A stretch of DNA of 12,868 nt from CAZGYE01 sp964530165. GTDB lineage: Bacteria; Planctomycetota; Planctomycetia; Planctomycetales; Planctomycetaceae. The DNA lies in contig CAZGYE010000164.1 in NCBI GenBank assembly GCA_964530165.1, positions 1-12,868 on the forward strand. The letters run 5' to 3'. Below are positions 6,541-12,868 of the stretch, in pieces (position 1 is the first letter of the stretch; every line of letters begins with the position of its first letter). A program made the translations under genes and the position numbers. The notes beneath the pieces are model-generated. The model worked only from the letters and a program-made list of their open reading frames with translations. It was not told where the DNA came from and ran no database searches.

Positions 6541-7338
6541 TCAATACCGCGCCAGGTCGGCGGCTTCCGTATCCAATTTGAGCGCCGAGACGAACTGCTG
6601 GGCGCCGCTGACCATCATTTTCAGTTCGCTGCCCAGCGCGATGAACTGCCAGCCTTCGGCGATGCGTTTTTCGACGTCTGCGACACTTTGCACGTGCAGG
6701 CCGACCGGCGTGCCGACCTTCTTGCCGGCCGCCAGGATGCGGCCGAGCATGGCTTCGAACGCATCGGGCGTGGGGTCGTTGCCGTCGGCGCCGCGCATTT
6801 GGAACGTAAGATCGTTGGGGCCGACGAAGATGGCGTCGACGCCCGGCAGGCTGTAGATCTCCTCGGCATTCTCGACACCTTGGGGTGACTCCGTCTGCAG
6901 GACGACCAGAATCTCGTCGTTGGCGTGCTGGAAGTAATCGCCGGCCGTCGCGTCGAAATTCAGCGCATGCAGTCCGCCGCCGACCGACCGGTTGCCGGCC
7001 GGCGGGTACTTCGCCGCCGCGATGGCGGTTTTCGCTTCCTCGACGGTGTCGACCATGGGGACGACGATGCCGTGCGCTCCGCCGTCCAGCACGCGCTTGA
7101 TGTGGTCGTGATCGCCCCGCGGCACACGGGCCAACGGGACGCAGCCGGCATCGGCAATCGCGCCGAACAACAGAGCCGCGTCGCTCCAGTCGATGGGCGA
7201 ATGCTCGATGTCGATCGTCAACCAGGGAAACCCCACACGGGCCATCAACCGGGCCGCAAACACGTTCCCCAACGACAACCAAGTACCGACCTGCGGCTTA
7301 CCCGCTTTCAACGCCGCCTTTACGGGATTCTTCTTCAT
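6541..7338 (-). CDS. HpcH/HpaI-type class II aldolase
   Basis: The 265-residue product has the usual length and motifs of metal-dependent pyruvate aldolases of the HpcH/HpaI family. The catalytic histidine is H46 in TIDIEHSPID, the pyruvate-binding arginine is R71 in LARVPRG, Q148 and E150 lie in VLQTES, and the metal ligand D176 lies in FVGPNDL. Family members cleave or form 4-hydroxy-2-oxoacids (2,4-dihydroxyhept-2-ene-1,7-dioate, 2-keto-3-deoxy-rhamnonate and similar) using Mg, Mn or Co. The exact substrate cannot be told. The start ATG at 7338 has AGGAAG nine bases upstream. That Shine-Dalgarno overlaps the first unit of the tandem repeat in the leader. It is the first gene of a three-gene operon with the zinc/pRiA4b protein and the glycosyltransferase. 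Confidence 0.9.
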   Translation of the reverse strand: MKKNPVKAALKAGKPQVGTWLSLGNVFAARLMARVGFPWLTIDIEHSPIDWSDAALLFGAIADAGCVPLARVPRGDHDHIKRVLDGGAHGIVVPMVDTVEEAKTAIAAAKYPPAGNRSVGGGLHALNFDATAGDYFQHANDEILVVLQTESPQGVENAEEIYSLPGVDAIFVGPNDLTFQMRGADGNDPTPDAFEAMLGRILAAGKKVGTPVGLHVQSVADVEKRIAEGWQFIALGSELKMMVSGAQQFVSALKLDTEAADLARY

Positions 7339-7351
7339 CGTGTTGTTCTTC

Positions 7352-7465
7352 CTAGGTGAAAAGTTTGTGACTAGGTGAAAAGTTTGTGACTAGGTGAAAA
7401 GTTTGTGGCTAGGTGAAAAGTTTGTGGCTAGGTGAAAAGTTTGTGGCTAGGTGAAAAGTTTTTGA
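7352..7465. repeat. Six tandem copies of a 19-bp unit in the aldolase operon leader
   Basis: The unit CTAGGTGAAAAGTTTGTGR is repeated without spacing at 7352, 7371, 7390, 7409, 7428 and 7447. Copies 1-2 end in GA, copies 3-5 in GG, and copy 6 has TTTTTGA. It lies 13 bases upstream of the aldolase start on the minus strand, and its first unit includes part of the Shine-Dalgarno. Array length could therefore alter the leader or promoter spacing. The ordered variants point to growth by unit duplication. Confidence 0.9.
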
Positions 7466-7512
7466 CGAAGCGTAATGCGTCGTCAAACCTCATTGGACAG
7501 GCATTGTGGGGC
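7458..7512 (+). repeat. 55-base sequence duplicated across the gap, left copy
   Basis: These 55 bases are identical to 7613-7667. They include the imperfect hairpin GACGA...TCGTC around AGCGTAATGCG, typical of dispersed hairpin repeats. The copy ends exactly at the first N. Confidence 0.9.
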
Positions 7513-7612
7513 NNNNNNNNNNNNNNNNNNNNNNNNNNNNNNNNNNNNNNNNNNNNNNNNNNNNNNNNNNNNNNNNNNNNNNNNNNNNNNNNNNNNNNNN
7601 NNNNNNNNNNNN
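7513..7612. other. Scaffold gap of 100 N
   Basis: Exactly 100 ambiguous bases mark an assembly join rather than sequenced DNA. Both sides carry the same 55 bases, so the two contigs probably overlap and the real distance may be shorter than drawn, or an unresolved repeat copy may lie here. Frames running through this region are artefacts. Confidence 0.98.
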
Positions 7613-7667
7613 GTTTTTGACGAAGCGTAATGCGTCGTCAAACCTCATTGGACAGGCATTGTGGGGC
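7613..7667 (+). repeat. 55-base sequence duplicated across the gap, right copy
   Basis: Identical to 7458-7512 and starting exactly after the last N. The sequence continues into GCCAGACGCACCCTACG, so the full dispersed element probably extends to about 7683, just short of the stop of the UPF0173 gene at 7703. Confidence 0.9.
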
Positions 7668-7702
7668 GCCAGACGCACCCTACGAAAGCCACCGTCGCCG
7701 AG

Positions 7703-8389
7703 TCAAGGCAACTGGCAGGACTCGCCCGGTTTCAGCAACGCCGGTTCCGCGGAAGTCTCTGCACGGACCCGCGCCGCCCACGCCTCGGGGTCCTGTTCGA
7801 TCAGCGGCCAGGTGTTGTAGTGATCGGGAATGACTCGTCGCGGCTCGATCAGCTTGACGGCCCGCAGCGCGTCGTCGGGTCCCATTGTGAAGTTGTCGCC
7901 GATGGGCACAATGGCCAGATCGACGCCTTCCTCGCCGATCAGTTTCATGTCGTAAAACAGCCCGGTGTCAGCGGCATGGTAGATGGTGCCGTCGTCGGTT
8001 GTCAGCAGCACGCCGCAGGGGTTGCCGCCGTTGGAGCCGTCGGGCAGCATCGACCCGTGATGCGCGATGGTGAGCTTCACCGTCCCGAACTCGTGCCGGT
8101 AGGCGCCGCCGATGTGCTGGGCGTGGACGTTCGAGATCCCCTGTTGACCGAGCCAATCGGTAATCTCGTAGTTCGCGACGACCAGAGCGCCGGTCCGTTT
8201 GGCGATGGAGAGCGTATCGCCGATGTGATCGCCGTGCCCGTGTGTGACGATGATCGCATCGGGCGAGACAGCGTCGACCGTCGTGGAGGCGGCCGGATTG
8301 TCCGTCAAGAACGGGTCGATGATCACCGACTTCCCGGCGGTCTCGATTTCAAATGTTCCATGACCGAGCCAAGTGACTTGTGTTGCCAT
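7703..8389 (-). CDS. UPF0173-type metal-dependent hydrolase (metallo-beta-lactamase fold)
   Basis: The start ATG at 8389 is preceded six bases upstream by GAGGA, and the 228-residue product matches the usual length of the family. It opens with VTWLGHGTFEIE, followed by VIIDPFLTDNP. It carries the metal-binding motif THGHGDHIGD (H50, H52, D54, H55), then IAHHGS (H110/H111), HAADTG (D141) and IPDHYNTWP (H190). These are the typical ligands of UPF0173/YtkL-like metallo-beta-lactamase hydrolases. Their natural substrates are largely unknown. It is cytoplasmic, with no signal peptide. It is probably transcribed alone, since more than 360 bases and a scaffold gap separate it from the downstream aldolase operon. 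TTTACTGAGACTGTAAA at 8406-8422 is a small dyad just upstream of its ribosome binding site. Confidence 0.9.
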   Translation of the reverse strand: MATQVTWLGHGTFEIETAGKSVIIDPFLTDNPAASTTVDAVSPDAIIVTHGHGDHIGDTLSIAKRTGALVVANYEITDWLGQQGISNVHAQHIGGAYRHEFGTVKLTIAHHGSMLPDGSNGGNPCGVLLTTDDGTIYHAADTGLFYDMKLIGEEGVDLAIVPIGDNFTMGPDDALRAVKLIEPRRVIPDHYNTWPLIEQDPEAWAARVRAETSAEPALLKPGESCQLP

Positions 8390-8449
8390 TTTGTGTCCTC
8401 TGTTCTTTACTGAGACTGTAAACAGACAGAGCGAATGGCGGAAGAGTCG

Positions 8450-8683
8450 AAGAGTCAAAAGTTGGAAAGTTCGTCATACTTCAGCCGTCTGAAGCAAGTT
8501 CCTCTCCACAATGTGTTTCGTGGTAAGAAGAGGATTGTTAGGAAACCAGGAAAGCAGGAATCTCGGGAACCGTCTTTCTCCTGTTTTCCTAATTTCCTCA
8601 TTACTGCATTTGGCTGAACAGTTACAAACGTTCAAATGTTAAAAAGTTCAAGAGTGGTCCGACTTTTCAACTTTTGGACTCTT
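8450..8683. repeat. Non-coding element with near-perfect terminal inverted repeats
   Basis: The 21 bases at 8450-8470 are the reverse complement of 8662-8683 apart from one mismatch and one extra base. Between them lies a second nested inverted repeat at 8538-8559 and 8579-8598, with about three mismatches in twenty (AGGAAACCAGGAAAGCAGG against TCCTGTTTTCCTAATTTCCT). I see no reading frame with coding character. The purine/pyrimidine-biased composition is unlike the neighbouring genes. It may be a relic mobile element, a structured RNA, or simple low-complexity repeats. Confidence 0.5.
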
Positions 8684-8696
8684 GGCCTCGCCGATC

Positions 8697-8818
8697 CCGG
8701 ATTATTCATAGGCTGTCGTCGTGGCACCCAAACCGGCACCTTATTGTCGCAATCCACGGGTTGCATGGCACACCCAGCGACGACAAGTCGTCGGTTTGGG
8801 TTTCTATGAATAATCCGG
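8697..8818. mobile_element. MITE-like 122-bp element next to the pgi stop codon
   Basis: Perfect 15-bp terminal inverted repeats (CCGGATTATTCATAG at 8697-8711, its complement at 8804-8818) enclose 92 non-coding bases. Inside, ACCCAAACCG (8726-8735) pairs with 8792-8801, TGTCGTCG (8714-8721) pairs with 8778-8785, and GACGACAAGTCGTC (8779-8792) is itself a hairpin. The second and third options compete or cross. The element ends one base before the pgi stop codon, so it may also shape the 3' end of that mRNA. I find no clear target-site duplication, and mobility is inferred only from size and terminal repeats. Confidence 0.5.
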
Positions 8819-8819
8819 A

Positions 8820-10232
8820 CTATCCGCGATCAAGAATCTCGGCCATGTTTTTCTTGTAGGCTTCGACGCCGGGCTGGCCGTACGGATTGATGCCGATCAG
8901 CCGTCCTTCGAGGGCCGTTGCCAGCATGAACATCTGTAGCAGTTCTCCGAGGGAGTACTCGTCGAGCCGAGGCAGAATGAGATCGGCCGTTGGTCGGCCG
9001 ACTTCGGCATAGGCTTTGTTGGTTCCCTGGATGGCCGCCCGGAGCAGATCGGGCAACGTCTTGCCCCTTAGTTGATTGAGTCCGTCAAAGTCCCGCCCGT
9101 CGGGGACCGCCGGGATGGCGACGGGGTCGTGCTTGGGGGAGGCGACGAAGAGGTTCGTGATGAGCTTGTCGCGAACGCCTTGCTGATGCTGCTGTCCCCG
9201 GCTGTGCAGGTCGCGCGTGTTGACGACGGTGATCGGCGTCGCTCCGCGTTCCTCCTTGCCGAGGCTTTCCGCCAGCAGTTGATCGTACCAGAAGCCGAGC
9301 GCCTCCATCCGCGAGCCCCACGTCGAAAGCACACGAGTCGTCAGACCATGCTTCTTTTCCATGAGATGGCAAGTGGCCGTGTAGTCCAGCACGGGATTGT
9401 CGCCGAACGGCTCGGTGCGAAACCGCTCGGTCATGTCGGCCGCTCCGGTGAGCAGCGCCTCGACATCCAAACCGAGCGCGGCCGCCGGGAACAGACCGAC
9501 CGCAGTGAACACGGAGAATCGGCCGCCGACGCCGCCGGGGATCGGAAAGACTCTCTCGTGACCGGTAGCGATTGCCAGGTTACGCAGCCTTCCCACTTCA
9601 CCGGTGATCAGAACGACGCGCCGCCGGCTCTGGGCCGCTTCGGGGCCGTAATAGGCTTCCAGCGCATCGTAAAACAGGCGGAAGGCAACCGCGGTTTCGA
9701 GCGTCCCGCCCGACTTGCTGATGACCACAATACCCCATCGCCTGTCCGGTTTGTCCGGGTCGTGCCGCTGCGTCAACAGATGGAGCAGTCCGCGGACTGC
9801 GTCGTTGTCGACGTTGTTTCCTTCGAAGTACAGCCGGGGAACGCCGCCGCGTTCGTCGCGATTGAGTTCGTTGTGATAGGGGTGACACAGCGCTTCGAAC
9901 AGCGCCCGCGCACCCATGTAGGAACCGCCGATGCCGAGCACCACCAAACGATCGACGTTTTCGCGCAGCTCGGCGGCGACAGAATGGATCTCGCCGATCA
10001 GACTCTCCGATCGGTCCTTCACGCGCCTGTCGAGCAGTTCCCGGGGAAGCTGGACGAAGCCGGCATCGAGCGGCCGTTTCGTATCGGGAATGGCGTCCGG
10101 CGATTTGAGCAGATCGACGTCTCGGAAGACTTCGTCCCGGGCGGCAAGGACCTCCGGCTCGATGTGCTTCAGGTCCGTCTTCGTGAGGAGCTTGTGTGCA
10201 GCGGATGGATCGTAGTGGAGTCTGCTTGACAT
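8820..10232 (-). CDS. pgi: Glucose-6-phosphate isomerase
   Basis: The 470-residue enzyme interconverts glucose-6-phosphate and fructose-6-phosphate in the cytoplasm. It is of the shorter bacterial type (about 450 residues, as in Bacillus) rather than the 549-residue E. coli type. Motifs seen: LGIGGSYMGA (99-108), the SIS-type phosphate loop VISKSGGTLET (170-180), signature VGGRFSVFTAVGLF (235-248), catalytic glutamate E322 in QLLAESLGK, catalytic histidine H343 in DLHSRGQQHQQ, and the C-terminal signature NPYGQPGVEAYK (449-460). In this last signature a glycine (G452) stands where D or N is usual. The start ATG at 10232 lies 14 bases after the stop of the upstream gene, so the two are cotranscribed. 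The Shine-Dalgarno is weak. The open frame extends further upstream, but only by overlapping that gene. Confidence 0.95.
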   Translation of the reverse strand: MSSRLHYDPSAAHKLLTKTDLKHIEPEVLAARDEVFRDVDLLKSPDAIPDTKRPLDAGFVQLPRELLDRRVKDRSESLIGEIHSVAAELRENVDRLVVLGIGGSYMGARALFEALCHPYHNELNRDERGGVPRLYFEGNNVDNDAVRGLLHLLTQRHDPDKPDRRWGIVVISKSGGTLETAVAFRLFYDALEAYYGPEAAQSRRRVVLITGEVGRLRNLAIATGHERVFPIPGGVGGRFSVFTAVGLFPAAALGLDVEALLTGAADMTERFRTEPFGDNPVLDYTATCHLMEKKHGLTTRVLSTWGSRMEALGFWYDQLLAESLGKEERGATPITVVNTRDLHSRGQQHQQGVRDKLITNLFVASPKHDPVAIPAVPDGRDFDGLNQLRGKTLPDLLRAAIQGTNKAYAEVGRPTADLILPRLDEYSLGELLQMFMLATALEGRLIGINPYGQPGVEAYKKNMAEILDRG

Positions 10233-10246
10233 GCCTGACGGATCGT

Positions 10247-11899
10247 TCAAAACTCGGCTGAGAGTGCTTCTCGCTGGTACAACGGCAAGTGCCGGTAGTA
10301 AACCTCGAGCGTCATAATGCACATGCAGGTCATGTACAGCCGCCCGCCCGCGCCGCCGTGGGCGTCGTTCGGTCTCCAGCTCCCGTTGGCGTGGCCCTTC
10401 TTGTCTTGCGAGTTGACCAGTTGGTCTCGCATGACGGCGTTCCATTTCCGCCATTCTTTGCCGCCCCAGTGATGCATGACCTGCGTGGCGTAGTAGTTGT
10501 AGTACATGTTGTTCGTGGCCGGTCCCAGCTTATCGAGATAGCCGACGCCGCGCTGTAGACCCTTGTGCTTGCGGTCCCAGCCGAGATACATTCGGCACAA
10601 AAGTCCGATGGCCGACGTTGCCGGTCGGCCGGTTTGCGGACCGGTGTAGCCGTACTGTGCGCCGTCGTCGGCCTGCACGCGATCCAGGAAATAGCTGGCC
10701 CCTCGCAACACTTCCCGCGGGATACGGATCTTGGCCGCCTGGGCGCTCTTGATCGCCATCACCTGCCAGCCGACCACCGAGGTGTCGCCTGGCTCGCGCG
10801 GTCTGTACCGCCAGCCGCCGCCTGTGGGGTGCTGCGCTCGAATGATAAACTGGATGGCGTGTTGTGCGGCCCGTCTCAGCCGCCGGTCTTTTGTCAGCGC
10901 GTGAGCTTCACAGATGGCGATCGTCGCCAATCCCTGCACGTACATTCCCGCGTGGCCTCCGGCCCGCTGATCCCCGCGCAAATCGCCGCCGTCCGGTGTG
11001 GCCACCATGTTCTTCAGTAGAAAATTGATTCCCTTCTTGACCACCTCTTTGTAGTGGCCCTGCTCGTGCGTATGACCGGCCCCCAAAAATGCCAGCAACG
11101 CCATGCCGGTGGCGCCCGTTTTGTTTTTCAGCGATCCCGGCTGCGTGCACGAGTTTCCGCAGCTTCCTGCCTGCACGTGGTCGAAGCTCCAACTGCCGTC
11201 GGGATTCTGATGATTGACCAGCCACTTCAAACCCGATGCGACGGCGGCTTCGCTGGCCTCGGTGCCGCCAAACTGTCTGAGCATCGCGGCCCGAGCTGCC
11301 TGCGAGCGGCCTCCGAAATCCGATTTCAAATCGATCTTCACATTCGGGGCGGCAGACTCGACGTCCTCGATCTTCAGCGACGGATCGAGATCGTTGATGT
11401 CCAGCTCGATCGGCTCGGACGCGTCGGCGGCGTTCTCCGTTACGACTTCCATTGGATTCGCATCGACCGGCTCGACGTCCAGCACCTGCGGCTGTTCCAC
11501 GAACTCGAGTGCCTCTTCTTCTTCCGCTTCCGTGTCCTCCGCGACCGTCGAAACCGTAATCCGCAGCAGCTCCTCGACCGCATCCGGCGGAAGCATAATC
11601 AATCCCAGGACGACGGCGATGACGGCGTGAAACACCGTGCTGAGCAGGTACACGCCCATCGCCAGACCGTATTCGTGAAACCACTTGGCGATCCGCTCTG
11701 ACCAGGGCACGAAAGGCGGCTCGTCGGGCGGGCGGTCCTCGTCCGCTGGTTCCTTCCTTGTTGAGACCTGCCTGAGTCTGTCGCCGCCTCTTGATGGACC
11801 GGCCCCGTTCTTGGGCGTGCCGGCCTGCGCGGGAGGAGTCGACGCCGAGGTCTGGGCCGATGCGACTTCGGCATCTGCTGAGGTTTCGGGATTCAACAT
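10247..11899 (-). CDS. Membrane-anchored prenyltransferase/squalene-cyclase-repeat protein
   Basis: The 550-residue product has a Pro/Ala-rich N-terminus (residues 1-65), one predicted transmembrane helix at about 79-103 (LAMGVYLLSTVFHAVIAVVL), and an acidic linker (about 119-190, EDTEAEEEEALEF). A large alpha/alpha-barrel domain from about 205 onwards carries repeats of the prenyltransferase and squalene oxidase type: LKWLVNHQNPDGSWSF (224-239), FIIRAQHPTGGGWRY (351-365), GWQVMAIKSAQAAKI and NGSWRP (505-510). The DXDD catalytic motif of true squalene-hopene cyclases is not seen, so cyclase activity is unlikely. Such proteins are abundant in planctomycetes without known function. The ATG at 11899 is preferred, but GTG at 11947 is possible and neither has a strong Shine-Dalgarno. 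It is followed after 14 bases by pgi. Confidence 0.82.
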   Translation of the reverse strand: MLNPETSADAEVASAQTSASTPPAQAGTPKNGAGPSRGGDRLRQVSTRKEPADEDRPPDEPPFVPWSERIAKWFHEYGLAMGVYLLSTVFHAVIAVVLGLIMLPPDAVEELLRITVSTVAEDTEAEEEEALEFVEQPQVLDVEPVDANPMEVVTENAADASEPIELDINDLDPSLKIEDVESAAPNVKIDLKSDFGGRSQAARAAMLRQFGGTEASEAAVASGLKWLVNHQNPDGSWSFDHVQAGSCGNSCTQPGSLKNKTGATGMALLAFLGAGHTHEQGHYKEVVKKGINFLLKNMVATPDGGDLRGDQRAGGHAGMYVQGLATIAICEAHALTKDRRLRRAAQHAIQFIIRAQHPTGGGWRYRPREPGDTSVVGWQVMAIKSAQAAKIRIPREVLRGASYFLDRVQADDGAQYGYTGPQTGRPATSAIGLLCRMYLGWDRKHKGLQRGVGYLDKLGPATNNMYYNYYATQVMHHWGGKEWRKWNAVMRDQLVNSQDKKGHANGSWRPNDAHGGAGGRLYMTCMCIMTLEVYYRHLPLYQREALSAEF

Positions 11900-12004
11900 G
11901 AATGCGCGCTCACGGGCAGGAATTTGAGAACCGTCAGCGGCGTCCACTCACGGTTCAGCCCGCACGGGAATGTGGTTTCCAGAGAAAATTGCTGCTCAAT
12001 GACT

Positions 12005-12032
12005 AGGTTACGCGATTCGGGCGGAGCGTCAA
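12005..12032 (-). promoter_or_regulatory. Possible promoter of the squalene-repeat/pgi operon
   Basis: In the 139-base gap after pyrE the minus strand reads TTGACG (complement of 12027-12032), a 16-base spacer, then TAACCT (complement of 12005-12010). The -35 is good and the -10 weak. It would give a leader of about 100 bases. Confidence 0.35.
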
Positions 12033-12038
12033 GGGCGT

Positions 12039-12593
12039 CTATTCGGCCGAGGACTCGATTCCCAAATCTTCGATCGTGAGCAGCGGACGAAAGGGCAAGC
12101 CGCGGGCGGCGAAGTTTGCGGCGGCGCCCTGTTTGCGGTCGACGATACCGAGAACCTGGACCACCTCGCAACCGAACTCCTGGACGCGGTTGACGGCCAG
12201 CAGCGAGCTGCCGCCTGTGGTGACCACGTCGTCGATAATCACCACCCTGGCTCCGGGCCGGACGGGGCCTTCGATAAAACGGTTCGTCCCGTGCCCTTTG
12301 GCTTCTTTGCGAACCAGAAAACCGTCGAAGGAGCGGCCCGTCTCGGCAGCAACGGCCAAGACTCCGCCGATAATCGGATCAGCCCCAATCGACATCCTGC
12401 CCAGCGCGTCGAACGACACGTCCTCCAGCAATTCCAGCAGGCCCTGACTGACCAGCCGCAGACCGCTGGAGTGCAGCGTGACCTGCTTGCCGTCGAGGTA
12501 GTAACTGGATTTCTGTCCTGAAGCCAGCGTGAACTCACCGAATTTGAGGGCCCGCTCGCGAAACAGATCGATCAATTGGTCCCGGTCGTACAT
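12039..12593 (-). CDS. pyrE: Orotate phosphoribosyltransferase
   Basis: The 184-residue enzyme transfers the ribose-phosphate of PRPP to orotate, giving orotidine monophosphate in de novo pyrimidine synthesis. Seen motifs: FTLASGQKSSYYLDGK (21-36), the flexible catalytic loop RKEAKGHG (95-102, with K96 and K99) and the PRPP-binding motif VVIIDDVVTTGGSS (117-130, acidic pair D121-D122). The length is normal for the short bacterial and archaeal form. The ATG at 12593 has no strong Shine-Dalgarno. Upstream, a transposase remnant begins only 41 bases away, so its native promoter region may have been altered. It is followed by 139 bases and then the squalene-repeat gene, so it may or may not share that transcript. 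Confidence 0.95.
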   Translation of the reverse strand: MYDRDQLIDLFRERALKFGEFTLASGQKSSYYLDGKQVTLHSSGLRLVSQGLLELLEDVSFDALGRMSIGADPIIGGVLAVAAETGRSFDGFLVRKEAKGHGTNRFIEGPVRPGARVVIIDDVVTTGGSSLLAVNRVQEFGCEVVQVLGIVDRKQGAAANFAARGLPFRPLLTIEDLGIESSAE

Positions 12594-12634
12594 AACAACT
12601 GAAGTTTTGCAAAATCAGGAAATCGCCTTGTGGC

Positions 12635-12868
12635 TTACTTGCGTTGTACGGAGGGTCGTTTGAGCCACTGTGAAAGGGTCCAGACGTGATCGGTCAATCC
12701 GGCCGCCATGGCTGGAGTTTGTTGCCGCCAACGTCCGTCGCGATCTTTCACACGCAATGTTCGCACGGGCCAACAGAAATTGTAGCTGTACATCGTATAA
12801 TAAGGAACAGTCCTTGTCCTGCCTCCCCTGAAATTGGAACGACCGGTCGGTTGGGTTAGCATCAACTC
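12635..12868 (-). pseudogene. Transposase C-terminal remnant (partial at window edge)
   Basis: The frame ending at 12635 translates to YNFCWPVRTLRV followed by TPAMAAGLTDHVWTL and a short basic tail. This is the characteristic end of DDE-type insertion-sequence transposases, where YNF.R.H.TLR precedes TPAM.AG..DH.W. Upstream of about 12800 the reading gives a Gly/Arg/Thr-rich stretch unlike a transposase, so the homology seems to start abruptly and the gene is probably truncated by an insertion or deletion. An intact gene continuing beyond the edge with a frameshift here is the alternative. No inverted repeat of an insertion sequence is visible between its stop and pyrE. Confidence 0.6.

Noticed and set aside
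7352..7465. CRISPR array
   Set aside because: The 19-bp units are directly adjacent with no spacers and no cas genes are present, so this is a simple tandem repeat.
7432..7820. Open frames running across the N block
   Set aside because: They exist only because ambiguous bases contain no stop codon.
9072..10229. Plus-strand open frame of 385 codons
   Set aside because: It is antisense to pgi, which has all expected catalytic motifs on the minus strand.

Overview
The window looks like a GC-rich planctomycete chromosome fragment, probably from the Pirellulales or a relative. The evidence is a secreted protein with EYRPV-type YTV-like repeats, a membrane-anchored squalene-cyclase-repeat protein, a ceramidase-like enzyme fused to a LamG domain, and several short hairpin repeats of the kind scattered through planctomycete genomes. 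The assignment rests on family knowledge; no search was run.

Layout. 1-386 is a leader region with a possible divergent 34-residue secreted ORF on the minus strand and an extended -10 promoter. 387-2552 (+) encodes a secreted neutral-ceramidase-like hydrolase with a C-terminal LamG domain; a dispersed repeat has been read in frame inside it. 2553-3186 has no convincing gene but holds an extended palindrome and the terminator of the next gene. All remaining confident genes are on the minus strand. 3187-4284 is the secreted YTV-like repeat protein with its own promoter and terminator. 4285-4699 is non-coding with a GA microsatellite and a double-hairpin repeat.

Three genes at 7338-4700 form a likely operon with gaps of 28 and 10 bases: an HpcH/HpaI-type aldolase, a pRiA4b ORF-3-like protein flanked by two zinc-binding modules, and a GT4 glycosyltransferase that probably starts at TTG. 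The leader of this operon contains six tandem 19-bp units and a 100-N scaffold gap flanked by identical 55-base sequences. 7703-8389 is a UPF0173-type metallo-hydrolase. 8390-8819 is non-coding and holds two inverted-repeat elements, one MITE-like. 12593-8820 carries pyrE, the squalene-cyclase-repeat membrane protein and pgi; the last two are 14 bases apart and surely cotranscribed. A transposase C-terminal remnant lies just upstream of pyrE at the window edge.

Together this is mostly chromosomal housekeeping (pyrimidine synthesis, central sugar metabolism) mixed with planctomycete-type envelope and secreted proteins. I see no defence, CRISPR or phage system. The most unusual points are the repeat translated inside the LamG domain, the tandem repeat in the aldolase operon leader, the zinc/pRiA4b/zinc protein between two metabolic enzymes, and the stacked non-coding inverted-repeat elements downstream of pgi.
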